Shown piece by piece: positions 1 through 7,276 of a stretch of DNA of 10,241 bases (position 1 is the stretch's first letter; each line of letters opens with the position of its first letter). The position numbers and the translations under genes were made by a program. This DNA is from Deltaproteobacteria bacterium (GTDB taxonomy: Bacteria > Desulfobacterota > GWC2-55-46 > DRQE01): contig DAOVKH010000043.1 of the NCBI GenBank assembly GCA_030631875.1, forward strand, positions 1 through 10,241, given 5' to 3'. The notes beneath the pieces are model-generated. The model made no database searches and was not told where the DNA came from. It saw only the letters and a list, made by a program, of their open reading frames with translations.

Positions 1-115
1 ACTGACGAATTATACGTATGGGTAAAGTCCTCTAATACGAATAATACGAAGGAACGACGCTCGCACAGGAAAAGGAGTAAAAACAGGGGTTTGGATACCA
101 TCATAACGAATGCTA

Positions 116-144
116 TTGAGACCGTAAACGTAAAACGGTATAAT
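116..144 (+). promoter_or_regulatory. Predicted sigma70 promoter of the integrase, with an internal inverted repeat
   Basis: The -35 box TTGAGA (116-121) and the perfect -10 box TATAAT (139-144) are separated by 17 bases, placing transcription start near 151 and giving a leader of about 44 bases to the integrase start. The spacer carries inverted arms ACCGT (121-125) and ACGGT (135-139), a possible operator for an element-encoded regulator. Promoter boxes are seen directly; the operator role is inference. Upstream, AATACGA occurs twice (34-40 and 43-49), too short to interpret. I see no gene in 1-194. Confidence 0.6.
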
Positions 145-194
145 TCTTATCAAAGGGAAGACCAGACCAAAGAAGCCGGGAAGGGAGGTGCTTA

Positions 195-1235
195 GTGGCA
201 CTCTATAAACGAGGCAAGGTCTGGTGGATGAGGATTACGTATAAGGGAAGGCAAACTCGAAGGTCTGCCGAGACGGGTAACAGGAAGCTTGCCGAGAAGG
301 TATACGCTAAGGTGCAGACAGAGATTATCGAAGGTACGTGGTTTAACGTACTGCCCGGAGATAAAAAGACATTCCGGGAGCTAATGGATAAGTATCTTAA
401 CGAATATTCGGCACACTGCAAAGCCCCGCGTACGTATAAGACGGACAAAGCTCTTGCCCGTCGTCTGTGTGATACCTTTGGGGATCTAAGGCTTACCGAG
501 GTTACGCCCCGGCTCATCTCTGAGTACAAGTACAAGAGGAGAGAGACAGAGGCTAAACCCGCAACCATTAACCATGAGCTAAAGCTCATGAGCCATGCCT
601 TTAAGCTAGGCATAAACGAATGGGAGTGGGTAAATATTAATCCGGTAGCGAGGGTCTCGCGTGAAAAGGTAAATAACCAGATCGAACGCTGGCTGACCAT
701 AACAGAGGAGAGGAGGCTTTTAAGTGCCTCTCCAATGTGGCTTCAAGAGATAATCACCTTTGCTGTCAATACCGGTCTTAGGCAATCTGAGATACTAAAC
801 CTAAGATGGGCACGGGTAGACCTTCAGAGAAGAACCCTGACGATCCTTGAACAAAAGAACAATGGCAAAGACACCTTGCCGTTAAATGAAACCGTCCTAG
901 AGATATTGAAGGCACGGTTCAAGATACGACACATAAAGACGGATCATGTCTTCTATAGCCAAGTCGGAACGAGGCTCGACGCACACAACCTCATGAGGGT
1001 CTTTCGTCGGGCGGTAAAGGATTCCGGGATAGAGAAGTTCAGGTTCCACGACCTGAGACACACCTTCGCTACAAGGCTTGCTCAGGAAGGTGTTGACATG
1101 TACATGATTCAGAGGCTTGGAAGATGGAAGACGACGGCAATGGTAATGCGCTATGCTCACCATTGTCCTGATAGTCTCAGGCCGGGTGTGGCCGTGCTAG
1201 ATAAAATTAGCACAATTTTAGCACAGTCGGGATAA
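195..1235 (+). CDS. Tyrosine-type site-specific recombinase (phage/island integrase)
   Basis: A 346-residue cytoplasmic DNA recombinase that would insert and excise a mobile element. The N-terminal part (about 1-50, with GKVWWMRITYKG and TRRSAETGNRKLAEK) resembles the arm-type DNA-binding domain of phage integrases. A core-binding domain covers about 58-155 and the catalytic domain about 165-325. The active-site set is visible: R196 in TGLRQSE, K221 in the beta-hairpin, H285 and R288 in HDLRHTFATRL, W311 at the position usually held by His or Trp, and nucleophile Y320 in MRYAHH. The length is usual for the family. The start is GTG at 195, supported by a GGAGG ribosome site at 184-188 six bases upstream. 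The gene reads toward the 3' end of tRNA-Lys, a common target for such enzymes, so the element it serves probably extends left beyond the window. It appears intact. Confidence 0.93.
   Translation: MALYKRGKVWWMRITYKGRQTRRSAETGNRKLAEKVYAKVQTEIIEGTWFNVLPGDKKTFRELMDKYLNEYSAHCKAPRTYKTDKALARRLCDTFGDLRLTEVTPRLISEYKYKRRETEAKPATINHELKLMSHAFKLGINEWEWVNINPVARVSREKVNNQIERWLTITEERRLLSASPMWLQEIITFAVNTGLRQSEILNLRWARVDLQRRTLTILEQKNNGKDTLPLNETVLEILKARFKIRHIKTDHVFYSQVGTRLDAHNLMRVFRRAVKDSGIEKFRFHDLRHTFATRLAQEGVDMYMIQRLGRWKTTAMVMRYAHHCPDSLRPGVAVLDKISTILAQSG
1194..1225. repeat. Short inverted and direct repeats in the integrase 3' end
   Basis: TTAGCACA occurs at 1207-1214 and again at 1218-1225, one helical turn (11 bases) apart. 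The inverted form GTGCTA lies at 1194-1199 and pairs with TAGCAC at 1208-1213. The cluster sits inside the last codons of the integrase, 58 bases from the end of tRNA-Lys. Tyrosine integrases often bind short repeated arm-type sites flanking the crossover, so these are candidate arm sites; a weak terminator hairpin for the integrase is the alternative. The repeats are seen directly, the role is inference. Confidence 0.4.
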
Positions 1236-1240
1236 AACAA

Positions 1241-1271
1241 AGAAAAAGGGCTACGAGAAATCTCGTAACCC
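1241..1271 (-). terminator. Rho-independent terminator of the tRNA array
   Basis: Arms at 1248-1257 and 1262-1271 form a 10-base stem with one mismatch around an AAAT loop. Read leftward, the hairpin is followed by a T-rich run (complement of 1241-1247), the classic layout of an intrinsic terminator 11 bases past the tRNA-Lys CCA end. Read rightward it lacks a good T run, so it would serve the integrase less well. Confidence 0.75.
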
Positions 1272-1282
1272 CTTGATTTAAT

Positions 1283-1358
<76 letters not shown>

Positions 1359-1434
1359 GTGTGAAGAAACGGTATTTTGAAAAGTATAGCAATATCTCGG
1401 TGGCTTTTGCAAGCCGCCTGTGGTGCTTAATCTT

Positions 1435-1510
1435 TGGTGCGCCTGAGAGGAGTCGAACCTCCGACCCTCGGCTTCGGAGGCCGATGCTCTGTCCACTGAG
1501 CTACAGGCGC
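1435..1510 (-). tRNA. tRNA-Arg (anticodon CCG)
   Basis: A 76-base cloverleaf with acceptor GCGCCTG pairing with CAGGCGC, encoded CCA, a GGTTCGACTCC T arm, and anticodon stem TCGGC/GCCGA around loop CTCCGAA, which gives CCG and reads CGG codons. It is fourth in the leftward tRNA array. Confidence 0.96.
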
Positions 1511-1608
1511 TCACATTAGTAGCCTATCGCCTAAGGTTGCAGCCTAAGTTGCAGATCGAAGAGTTTTAAAGCCCTCTCTGTCAGGCCTCTTATCTCGTAC
1601 TTTAATTT

Positions 1609-1686
1609 TGGGGTGGGCGAGGGGGTTCGAACCCCCGGCCTCCGGTGTCACAGACCGGCGCTCTAACCAACTGAGCTACGCCCACC
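1609..1686 (-). tRNA. tRNA-His (anticodon GTG)
   Basis: A cloverleaf with acceptor GTGGGCG pairing with CGCCCAC and anticodon stem CCGGT/ACCGG around loop CTGTGAC, which gives GTG. The histidine identity elements are both visible: discriminator C73 and an encoded G at position -1 (complement of 1686). CCA is encoded. It is third in the leftward array. Confidence 0.96.
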
Positions 1687-1769
1687 ATATAACTCTCTAA
1701 AAGACCTTTACGCCTGTGACGCAATTTATCGTGCTATAAAGTTAAGTCATAAAAACTGACCGCAAATCT

Positions 1770-1846
<77 letters not shown>

Positions 1847-1940
1847 ATTGCTTCGTCTAAGTAACTTACTACTGCTGTAACTCTTCAATCTCACCGGTGA
1901 AAATCCAACAACTTGCTTACGTCTTTAAATACTTACGTTA

Positions 1941-2017
<77 letters not shown>

Positions 2018-2059
2018 GAGATTTAAAGAGAAGTCTTAAATCAAGTAACGTAACTTAAT

Positions 2060-2088
2060 TATTTACCATATGAGCGTTTTTTTTGCAA
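2060..2088 (-). promoter_or_regulatory. Predicted promoter of the Pro-Arg-His-Arg-Lys tRNA array
   Basis: Read leftward, -35 TTGCAA (2088-2083) and -10 TAAATA (2065-2060) lie 17 bases apart, with an extended TGG immediately before the -10 and an A8 run in the spacer. Transcription would start near 2053, about 36 bases before tRNA-Pro. It lies just past the rdgB stop, so the array need not depend on read-through from rdgB. Confidence 0.55.
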
Positions 2089-2100
2089 GACGTTTTATTT

Positions 2101-2697
2101 TTAATATTTACGTTCTTTAAGCCACCTCACCAATTTACCGATGGCCTCTGCGCGGTGGCTGATGGCGTTCTTCTCCTTTGGAGTCATCTCAGCGAGCGTT
2201 TTGGAGCTGTCGTTGGGAATAAATACCGGGTCGTATCCAAAGCCGCACTCTCCTATTGCCGTCTCCCTTATATGTCCTTCAACCTTGCCGTCGAAGGTAA
2301 TTTCTTCGTCATTTGCAGGGTCTACAAAGGCCACGACGCAGGCGAAGTGCGCCGAGCGGTCTTTCTCCGTTATGCCGTGTAGTTCTTTAAGGAGCTTCGT
2401 GTAGTTGTCTTTATCGGTAGCGTCTGCGCCGCCGTAGCGTGCCGACATTACTCCGGGGCGTCCGTCCAAGGCATCTACGACGAGCCCGGAGTCGTCCGAT
2501 ACGGCTATTATGTCCGTAGCCTCTGCGATGTGGCGAGCCTTTATTAGGGCGTTACCCTTAAAGTCGGGCGCGTCCTCAGGGGGCATTACTATATCCGGAA
2601 GGTCGTCGAGCGATAAGACCTCGGCACCGATATCCTTGAGCATCTCTTTCAGCTCCGTGACCTTGCCTTGGTTCTTTGTGGCGAGTATTAGCTTCAT
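2101..2697 (-). CDS. rdgB: XTP/dITP (non-canonical purine NTP) pyrophosphatase
   Basis: A 198-residue cytoplasmic house-cleaning enzyme of the RdgB/HAM1 family, which hydrolyses dITP, XTP and ITP to the monophosphates and keeps deaminated purines out of nucleic acids. Family hallmarks are in order: TKNQGK at 7-12 near the N terminus, DDSGL at 68-72 with the expected catalytic Asp, GYDPVF at 154-159, and SHRAEA at 180-185. Length is normal. It is the last gene of a leftward operon, starting nine bases after the rph stop. No Shine-Dalgarno lies within 12 bases of the ATG, so translation is probably coupled to rph. A short inverted repeat GATAG-AA-CTATC spans the junction. Pairing with rph is common in bacteria. 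Confidence 0.95.
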   Translation of the reverse strand: MKLILATKNQGKVTELKEMLKDIGAEVLSLDDLPDIVMPPEDAPDFKGNALIKARHIAEATDIIAVSDDSGLVVDALDGRPGVMSARYGGADATDKDNYTKLLKELHGITEKDRSAHFACVVAFVDPANDEEITFDGKVEGHIRETAIGECGFGYDPVFIPNDSSKTLAEMTPKEKNAISHRAEAIGKLVRWLKERKY

Positions 2698-2706
2698 AAG
2701 ATAGTT

Positions 2707-3426
2707 CTATCCGAGTACGGACCTCTGTATTGCCGTTAATTCATCGATACCCTTTGCGGCCGTCTCATAGAGTTTGTCGAGTTCTTCGCGGGTAAATGGC
2801 GCGCCCTCGGCCGTTCCCTGAACCTCTATAATACCGCCCGTGCCTGTCATTACGATATTCATATCAACTTCGGCCGTGGAGTCTTCTTCGTAGTTAAGGT
2901 CAAGTACGACCTTACCGCCGCCGATGATACCGACGCTCACAGCCGCCACGGTATCTCCGATAGGGTTATTCTTTATAGCACTACTATCGATCAGTTTATT
3001 TACAACCATTGAATATGCAACGAACGCTCCGGTTATGGAGGCGCACCGTGTGCCTCCGTCGGCCTGTATTACGTCGCAATCTATCAGTATGGTGCGCTCA
3101 CCGAGTTTGGTCATGTCCGTTACCGAACGAAGGCTTCTGCCGATGAGGCGTTGAATCTCGTGTGTGCGCCCGCCAATTTTGCCAAGCTTCGATTCACGCG
3201 TAATGCGGCGATTAGAAGAACCCGGCAGCATGGAGTACTCTGCCGTAACCCAGCCCTGCCCTTTGCCCGCAAGGAAAGACGGAACGCGATCTTCTATCGT
3301 TGCCGTACATATGACGTGCGTGTCTCCGACCTCTATTAGTACCGAGCCATCGGCAAACTTTAAGTAATCTTTCGTTATCTTTGTTTCGCGTAGATCTTCC
3401 ACGCTTCTGCCGTCGTGTCTCTTCAT
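2707..3426 (-). CDS. rph: Ribonuclease PH
   Basis: A 239-residue phosphorolytic 3'-5' exoribonuclease that trims the 3' ends of tRNA precursors, acting as a hexameric ring in the cytoplasm. It begins with the family signature RHDGRSVEDLR (3-13). GKGQGWVTAEYSMLP (54-68), the GGRTHEIQRLIGR helix (85-97), the phosphate-binding GGTRCASITGA (124-134) and the acidic catalytic stretch LDLNYEEDSTAEVDMN (175-190) follow in the usual order. Length is typical. The ribosome site AGGTGA contains the TGA stop of the amidase gene upstream, so the two genes are translationally linked. A tRNA-processing enzyme one gene away from a tRNA array is a fitting but possibly accidental arrangement. Confidence 0.96.
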   Translation of the reverse strand: MKRHDGRSVEDLRETKITKDYLKFADGSVLIEVGDTHVICTATIEDRVPSFLAGKGQGWVTAEYSMLPGSSNRRITRESKLGKIGGRTHEIQRLIGRSLRSVTDMTKLGERTILIDCDVIQADGGTRCASITGAFVAYSMVVNKLIDSSAIKNNPIGDTVAAVSVGIIGGGKVVLDLNYEEDSTAEVDMNIVMTGTGGIIEVQGTAEGAPFTREELDKLYETAAKGIDELTAIQRSVLG

Positions 3427-3436
3427 ATTTTACAGG

Positions 3437-4393
3437 TCACCTTTTGTCGGATACGTTTACGTATCCGTTCCTCTTTCTTAGTTTTTTTTCAAATGCAAGT
3501 ACGCCGCGTGCGATTGCCGTCGCTATCTTCTTCTGAGATGTTTTTTGGGCAAGTTTTCGTGCTTCCTTGGGGTTCGATATAAAGCCCATCTCTATGAGCA
3601 CGGCCGGCATTGTAGCACCTATCAAGACGTGAAAGGGTGCTTGCTTTACGCCTCGGTTCTTGCCGCCCGTCTCTCTAATAATGGAGTATTGTATAATCTC
3701 GGCCACCTCGGCACTTTGGTGGTGAGACTCCGTCTGTGTCAGATCCCAGAGTATTGTCTGGAGGTCATCGGCTACGGAGTCGGGAACGTCTCGTTCGTTT
3801 TGTCTTTCGCTAAGCGAGTAAGTAGGCAGGTCGGGCACGCCTTCTACCTCCATGAAATTGTCATCGGGTTGATCAGACCTCTCTATCGTGCCTTCGTCAA
3901 AGTATACGTCATCGGTAGAATCCCTAATGGTATCGGAGGCACTATTCTCGAATGCGGCGAGTTTGCGTGCTTCATCATCTGATGCTTCGAGGTTCAGGAA
4001 GAATGTCTCGACACCCTTCGCCCCTTTCCTGTAGGCCGCATTTACGTGGACGCTTATGAATAGGTCAGCGTCTAAGTTGTTGGCTATATCGGTGCGTTCG
4101 TAGAGGTCTAAGTACTTATCGCTCGTGCGCGTAAGGACGACATCTGCGTCGATACGTTTCTTAAGCTCTACCTTAAGCAGTTTTGCTATGGCAAGTGTCA
4201 GGTTTTTTTCTCTAAGGCCGCGCGGGCCGATTGCTCCGGTATCGTTACCGCCGTGGCCCGGGTCGATTACTATCATCTTGATGGGGCCGCTTGGTTTGTG
4301 CTTTGTGTTATTCGCACCATAGGCGTCTAACGTAAATACCGCTAAAAGGAATACTACCAAGAATAAGGACGTATATTTCGATATAATAGACAT
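3437..4393 (-). CDS. N-acetylmuramoyl-L-alanine amidase (Amidase_3, AmiABC type), exported
   Basis: A 318-residue zinc amidase that cleaves the bond between muramic acid and the stem peptide, used in cell separation. Residues 1-26 form a signal peptide (hydrophobic core LFLVVFLLAVF, cleavage near AYG-A), so it acts in the periplasm. Zinc ligands fit H47 in IDPGHGG, E62 in GLREKN and H116 in FISVHVNA; the catalytic Glu is E268 in VLIEMGFISN. Between H116 and E268 lies a long acidic stretch (about 137-222) that may correspond to the regulatory insert blocking the active site in AmiB/AmiC-type enzymes. No LysM or AMIN domain is present. It heads a leftward operon with rph and rdgB. The ATG has only AAAGG two bases upstream, too close for normal initiation. 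Confidence 0.93.
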   Translation of the reverse strand: MSIISKYTSLFLVVFLLAVFTLDAYGANNTKHKPSGPIKMIVIDPGHGGNDTGAIGPRGLREKNLTLAIAKLLKVELKKRIDADVVLTRTSDKYLDLYERTDIANNLDADLFISVHVNAAYRKGAKGVETFFLNLEASDDEARKLAAFENSASDTIRDSTDDVYFDEGTIERSDQPDDNFMEVEGVPDLPTYSLSERQNERDVPDSVADDLQTILWDLTQTESHHQSAEVAEIIQYSIIRETGGKNRGVKQAPFHVLIGATMPAVLIEMGFISNPKEARKLAQKTSQKKIATAIARGVLAFEKKLRKRNGYVNVSDKR

Positions 4394-4400
4394 AACCTTT

Positions 4401-4430
4401 ATTTTAATTTATAGAGGTGGTGGTTGTCAA
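4401..4430 (-). promoter_or_regulatory. Predicted promoter of the amidase-rph-rdgB operon
   Basis: Read leftward, a consensus -35 TTGACA (4430-4425) and a -10 TAAAAT (4406-4401) are separated by 18 bases. The start of transcription would fall at about 4394, one base before the amidase ATG, so the mRNA would be nearly leaderless. The promoter is back to back with that of the phosphatase gene. Confidence 0.55.
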
Positions 4431-4453
4431 ATAAAAGAAGCGGGGACTTAAAC

Positions 4454-4482
4454 TTGTAACGCCTACCACCTTGTGCGATAGT
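4454..4482 (+). promoter_or_regulatory. Predicted extended -10 promoter of the phosphatase gene
   Basis: TTGTAA (4454-4459), a 17-base spacer ending in TGC, and GATAGT (4477-4482) form a modest sigma70 promoter with an extended -10. Transcription would start near 4489, about 16 bases before the ATG and just before or within the ribosome site. Confidence 0.4.
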
Positions 4483-4504
4483 TATATGATAGGAGAGGGT
4501 CTCT

Positions 4505-5332
4505 ATGGGTAAAATTGTCGTATTTACGGATCTCGACGGTACGTTACTGGACGCTGAGAGCTACGCCTTTAAGGGTGCGGAGAAGGCTTTGGCGTTACTG
4601 CGTGAGAGCGAGAGTCCTCTTGTCATTGCTTCAAGTAAGACACGCGCGGAGATAGAAGAGTTGAGAGAGAGGCTCAATAACGCCCACCCATTTATATCGG
4701 AGAATGGTGGTGGCGTATTTACGCCTAAAGGATATTTTTCTTCTTCAGAGGTGAAATCTACAGGTAGCGCTAACTATGAAGAGATGAACTTCGGCGTTTC
4801 TTACGCAGAGCTTAGGCAGGCTCTAATTGAGATTAGAAGAGAACTCTCACTTGAAGAGACGGTTCGCGGCTTCGGGGATATGGACGTACGAGAGGTGGCA
4901 AGGCTTACAGGCCTTAGCCCTGAGGCGGCGCGCCGTGCCAAGGCCCGCGAATTTGACGAGCCATTTCTCTGTAACGCCGATGAGAGCACAGTCAAAGGCG
5001 TGCTGAATGCCATAGAGGCCAGAGGGCTTGCCTGGACGCGCGGCAGGTTCTTCCACATACTTGGAGCTGATTGCGATAAGGCCGACGGCGTTAGGTACTT
5101 GCGGGATAAGTATGAGGCTACCTTCGGCTCGGTAACGACCATAGCCCTTGGCGATGCGCTAAATGATACGGCTATGCTAAAAGAGGCCGACATTGGCATA
5201 TTGATGGCAAGGCCGGATGGTTCTTACGAGGATATAGGCGGCGGGGCAGGCAATATCATAAAGGCCAAGGGCTCAGGCTCTCTGGCCTGGAGTGAGGCCG
5301 TAATCAAGGCCATTGGTAAGGTGAAGGATTAA
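4505..5332 (+). CDS. mpgP: Mannosyl/glucosyl-3-phosphoglycerate phosphatase (HAD-IIB, MpgP type)
   Basis: A 275-residue HAD phosphatase that removes phosphate from glucosyl- or mannosyl-3-phosphoglycerate to give the compatible solute glucosylglycerate or mannosylglycerate. HAD motif I is FTDLDGTLLD (nucleophile D9, acid/base D11), motif II is the Ser in IASSKT (about 43), motif III is K192, and motif IV is GDALND (216-221). SSKTRAEIEELR and FISENGGGVF (63-72) are characteristic of the MPGP subfamily rather than generic Cof-type HADs. Length matches. AGGAG at 4491-4495 supports the ATG. The predicted partner synthase lies about 2.3 kb downstream on the same strand; because that enzyme is GpgS-like, glucosyl-3-phosphoglycerate is the more likely substrate. 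Sugar specificity cannot be read from the sequence. Confidence 0.88.
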   Translation: MGKIVVFTDLDGTLLDAESYAFKGAEKALALLRESESPLVIASSKTRAEIEELRERLNNAHPFISENGGGVFTPKGYFSSSEVKSTGSANYEEMNFGVSYAELRQALIEIRRELSLEETVRGFGDMDVREVARLTGLSPEAARRAKAREFDEPFLCNADESTVKGVLNAIEARGLAWTRGRFFHILGADCDKADGVRYLRDKYEATFGSVTTIALGDALNDTAMLKEADIGILMARPDGSYEDIGGGAGNIIKAKGSGSLAWSEAVIKAIGKVKD

Positions 5333-5376
5333 GGGTACGCGCCTTTTACGGAAGCCCTCTACGCCTCGCAAATGCC

Positions 5377-5406
5377 TTGACATATATTAGAGGCTTTTGT
5401 TATCTT
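5377..5406 (+). promoter_or_regulatory. Predicted extended -10 promoter of pal-mscS
   Basis: TTGACA (5377-5382), an 18-base spacer ending TGT, and TATCTT (5401-5406). The spacing and the TGn element match the promoters before tRNA-Leu and the FecR gene. Transcription would start near 5413, giving pal a leader of about 130 bases, in which a bulged hairpin with loop near 5502-5509 can be drawn. The gap 5333-5544 holds nothing else I can support. Confidence 0.55.
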
Positions 5407-5544
5407 ATTGAGGAATATTTTTAGTCTTCCGTCTTTACCCGCAATGGGTCTTTTTTCTGATATGCTTGTGATATGTACCTGTGCTTTGTTAAGGTTTGTT
5501 CGGCCTGGCTCGAACCTAAAATAAGTTAATAAAAGGAGATTGCG

Positions 5545-6078
5545 ATGAATAGAAGTTCAGTATTACTTATAGTTATGTTGTTTGCCGTGGGTGTTGTGTT
5601 GAGCGGTTGTCCCGCCCCTCAGAAGAAGGGCGATTTAAATGGTATTAATAACACTACTACGAGTGCCTCCGATAACGGCACTCTCGTTGAAGGCATAGAC
5701 AGTAATAAGATAAGCTCAAGTGATATCTCTAACGCCGATGGTGATGTCGTCATAAGGGATGCCTTCTTTAGCTATAACCGCTATGATGTCGGCGGCGATG
5801 CCAGAGAGGCACTCAAGAGCAATGCCAAGATACTCAAGAAGCATAAGAACGCTACCATAACCATAGAAGGCCACTGCGATGATCGCGGCTCTAGCGAATA
5901 CAACGTAGCACTCGGTCAGAGAAGGGCCGATGCGGCAAAGAACTACTTGGCAAGGCTCGGCGTTAAGAAGAGCAGAATAAAGACCAAGAGCTACGGCGAA
6001 GAGAACCCGTTTTGCCATGAGGCCACCGAGTCGTGCTGGCAGTCCAACAGACGCGCGCACTTTGTAGTTAAGTATTAA
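5545..6078 (+). CDS. pal: Peptidoglycan-associated lipoprotein (Pal, OmpA C-terminal domain)
   Basis: A 177-residue lipoprotein expected to sit in the outer membrane and bind peptidoglycan, tethering the envelope. The signal peptide ends in lipobox LSGC with lipidated C22, followed by Pro, not an inner-membrane retention Asp. A flexible Ser/Thr/Asn-rich linker (about 30-65) leads to the OmpA-like domain (about 67-177): FFSYNRYDV, EGHCDDRGSSEYN (108-120) and LGQRRADAA (123-131) are the peptidoglycan-binding signature, and NRRAHFVV closes it. C157 and C164 probably form a disulfide, as in many Pal proteins. AAGGAG at 5533-5538 supports the ATG. No tol genes are adjacent, so this pal is separate from a tol operon, or is a second OmpA-type lipoprotein. 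mscS follows after 36 bases and is probably co-transcribed. Confidence 0.9.
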   Translation: MNRSSVLLIVMLFAVGVVLSGCPAPQKKGDLNGINNTTTSASDNGTLVEGIDSNKISSSDISNADGDVVIRDAFFSYNRYDVGGDAREALKSNAKILKKHKNATITIEGHCDDRGSSEYNVALGQRRADAAKNYLARLGVKKSRIKTKSYGEENPFCHEATESCWQSNRRAHFVVKY

Positions 6079-6114
6079 TCTGCCTCTAAGTAAAAGTGGT
6101 TTATAAAGGATTAT

Positions 6115-7146
6115 ATGAACGACATAATCTCTAATCCAATAATCATATCAGCGGTCGTCTTCTTGACGGCCGCTGTTTTGTTATTTATCTTAAGGAAGGT
6201 CTTTACGGGTATCCTTAAGAAGTGGGCGGGCTCTACCGATACGACGGCGGACGATCTTCTGCTGAAGGCTCTCCACTACCCGTCACTCTTTTGGGTATTT
6301 GCCATAGCGCTATATCTGGCTCTCGCTACCTCGGAGATCCCTGAGCCGTATATGGGCTACGCCCTTAAGATACTCACCGTAGTAATAATCCTGTCGGTTA
6401 CGATCGCGATAGCCAATATTACCTCCGGCCTTGTCCAACGCCAACTTGAAGGCTCGGCAAAGGGCGCGCCCGTAACGGGGCTATCAAAGGGCATAATAAA
6501 CGGCGTCATATTAGCCCTTGGCCTGCTGATAATACTAAATAGCCTTGGGGTATCGATAACCCCTCTCATAACCGCCCTTGGCGTCGGAGGCCTTGCAATA
6601 GCCCTGGCACTTCAGGAGACACTCTCCAACCTCTTCGCCGGCATACATATACTCGTCGAGCGTCCGCTGAAGGTAGGCGACTATATAGAGCTAAGTAGCG
6701 GCGAGAAGGGCTATGTGCTCGATATCGGGTGGCGTACGACGAAGGTACGTAAGATTGGTAATAATATAGTAATCATCCCGAACGCAAAGCTCGCGCAGTC
6801 GACCATCACAAATTACTTCATGCACGAGAAGAGGATGAGCCTCCTCATTCCCATAGGCGTTAGCTACGAATGTGACCCGGAGCATGTAGAAGAGGTATTA
6901 CTCGACGTCGCAAGGAACGCTTCTAAAGAGATGAAAGGCCTCCTTAAAGACCCGGCCCCGATAGTCAGGTTCAGCCCCGGATTCGGAGAATCCTCCCTCG
7001 ACTTCACACTCATATGCCAGATAGGTGAGTTCGTTGATCAATACTTTGTTCAATCCGAGCTTAGGAAGAAGATATTCAAACGCTTTAAGGCCGAAGGCAT
7101 TGGGATTCCTTTTCCTATCAGGACCGTTTACCTCAAAAAAGACTGA
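6115..7146 (+). CDS. mscS: MscS-family small-conductance mechanosensitive channel
   Basis: A 343-residue inner-membrane channel that opens under membrane tension to release solutes during hypo-osmotic shock. Hydrophobic segments lie at about 8-27, 57-70, 84-103 and 128-144. The pore helix follows (about 148-180), with the Gly/Ala-rich stretch LGVGGLAIALALQETLSN and then the FAGIHILVERPLKVGDYI junction to the cytoplasmic beta domain (185-245) that defines the family. The alpha-beta C-terminal domain ends at 343. It is somewhat longer than the short E. coli MscS because of an extra N-terminal membrane helix. AAAGGA (6105-6110) precedes the ATG by four bases. It follows pal closely and stands between the two solute-synthesis genes, which suits a role in osmotic balance. 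The repeat array begins two bases after its stop codon. Confidence 0.93.
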   Translation: MNDIISNPIIISAVVFLTAAVLLFILRKVFTGILKKWAGSTDTTADDLLLKALHYPSLFWVFAIALYLALATSEIPEPYMGYALKILTVVIILSVTIAIANITSGLVQRQLEGSAKGAPVTGLSKGIINGVILALGLLIILNSLGVSITPLITALGVGGLAIALALQETLSNLFAGIHILVERPLKVGDYIELSSGEKGYVLDIGWRTTKVRKIGNNIVIIPNAKLAQSTITNYFMHEKRMSLLIPIGVSYECDPEHVEEVLLDVARNASKEMKGLLKDPAPIVRFSPGFGESSLDFTLICQIGEFVDQYFVQSELRKKIFKRFKAEGIGIPFPIRTVYLKKD

Positions 7147-7147
7147 T

Positions 7148-7276
7148 ACTTGCGACAAAGATAACGGCACAACTACTGCGTTGTCTTCAATATTTGTTCG
7201 CTCGACGTACTGAAAGTACGACTCGCTCTCAATATCTCACACCCCTTGTATTTGCACCATTCTCTTTGCCGCGAGT
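7148..7276. repeat. Large imperfect palindromic element, copy 1
   Basis: A 129-base near-palindrome. The outer arms 7148-7176 and 7248-7276 are inverted copies matching at 22 of 29 positions by eye (for example CAAAGATAACGG against CAAAGAGAATGG). The centre at about 7213 is the perfect stem CGTAC (7206-7210) / GTACG (7216-7220) with loop TGAAA. The middle of the arms pairs poorly. No ORF runs through it, and the hairpin has no T run, so it is not a simple terminator of mscS. Size and form recall ERIC-type intergenic repeats, but the sequence is not ERIC as I know it. Function unknown. Confidence 0.75.

Noticed and set aside
203..700. A 165-residue leftward open frame within the integrase
   Set aside because: It lies opposite a well-supported integrase and shows no recognisable domain or ribosome site.
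5491..5517. Hairpin in the pal leader as a riboswitch or attenuator
   Set aside because: The stem is only seven pairs with a four-base bulge, has no T run and matches no riboswitch class I know.
7144..7276. Palindromic copy 1 as the intrinsic terminator of mscS
   Set aside because: Neither the apical stem nor the outer arms are followed by a T run, and the structure is far larger than a normal terminator.
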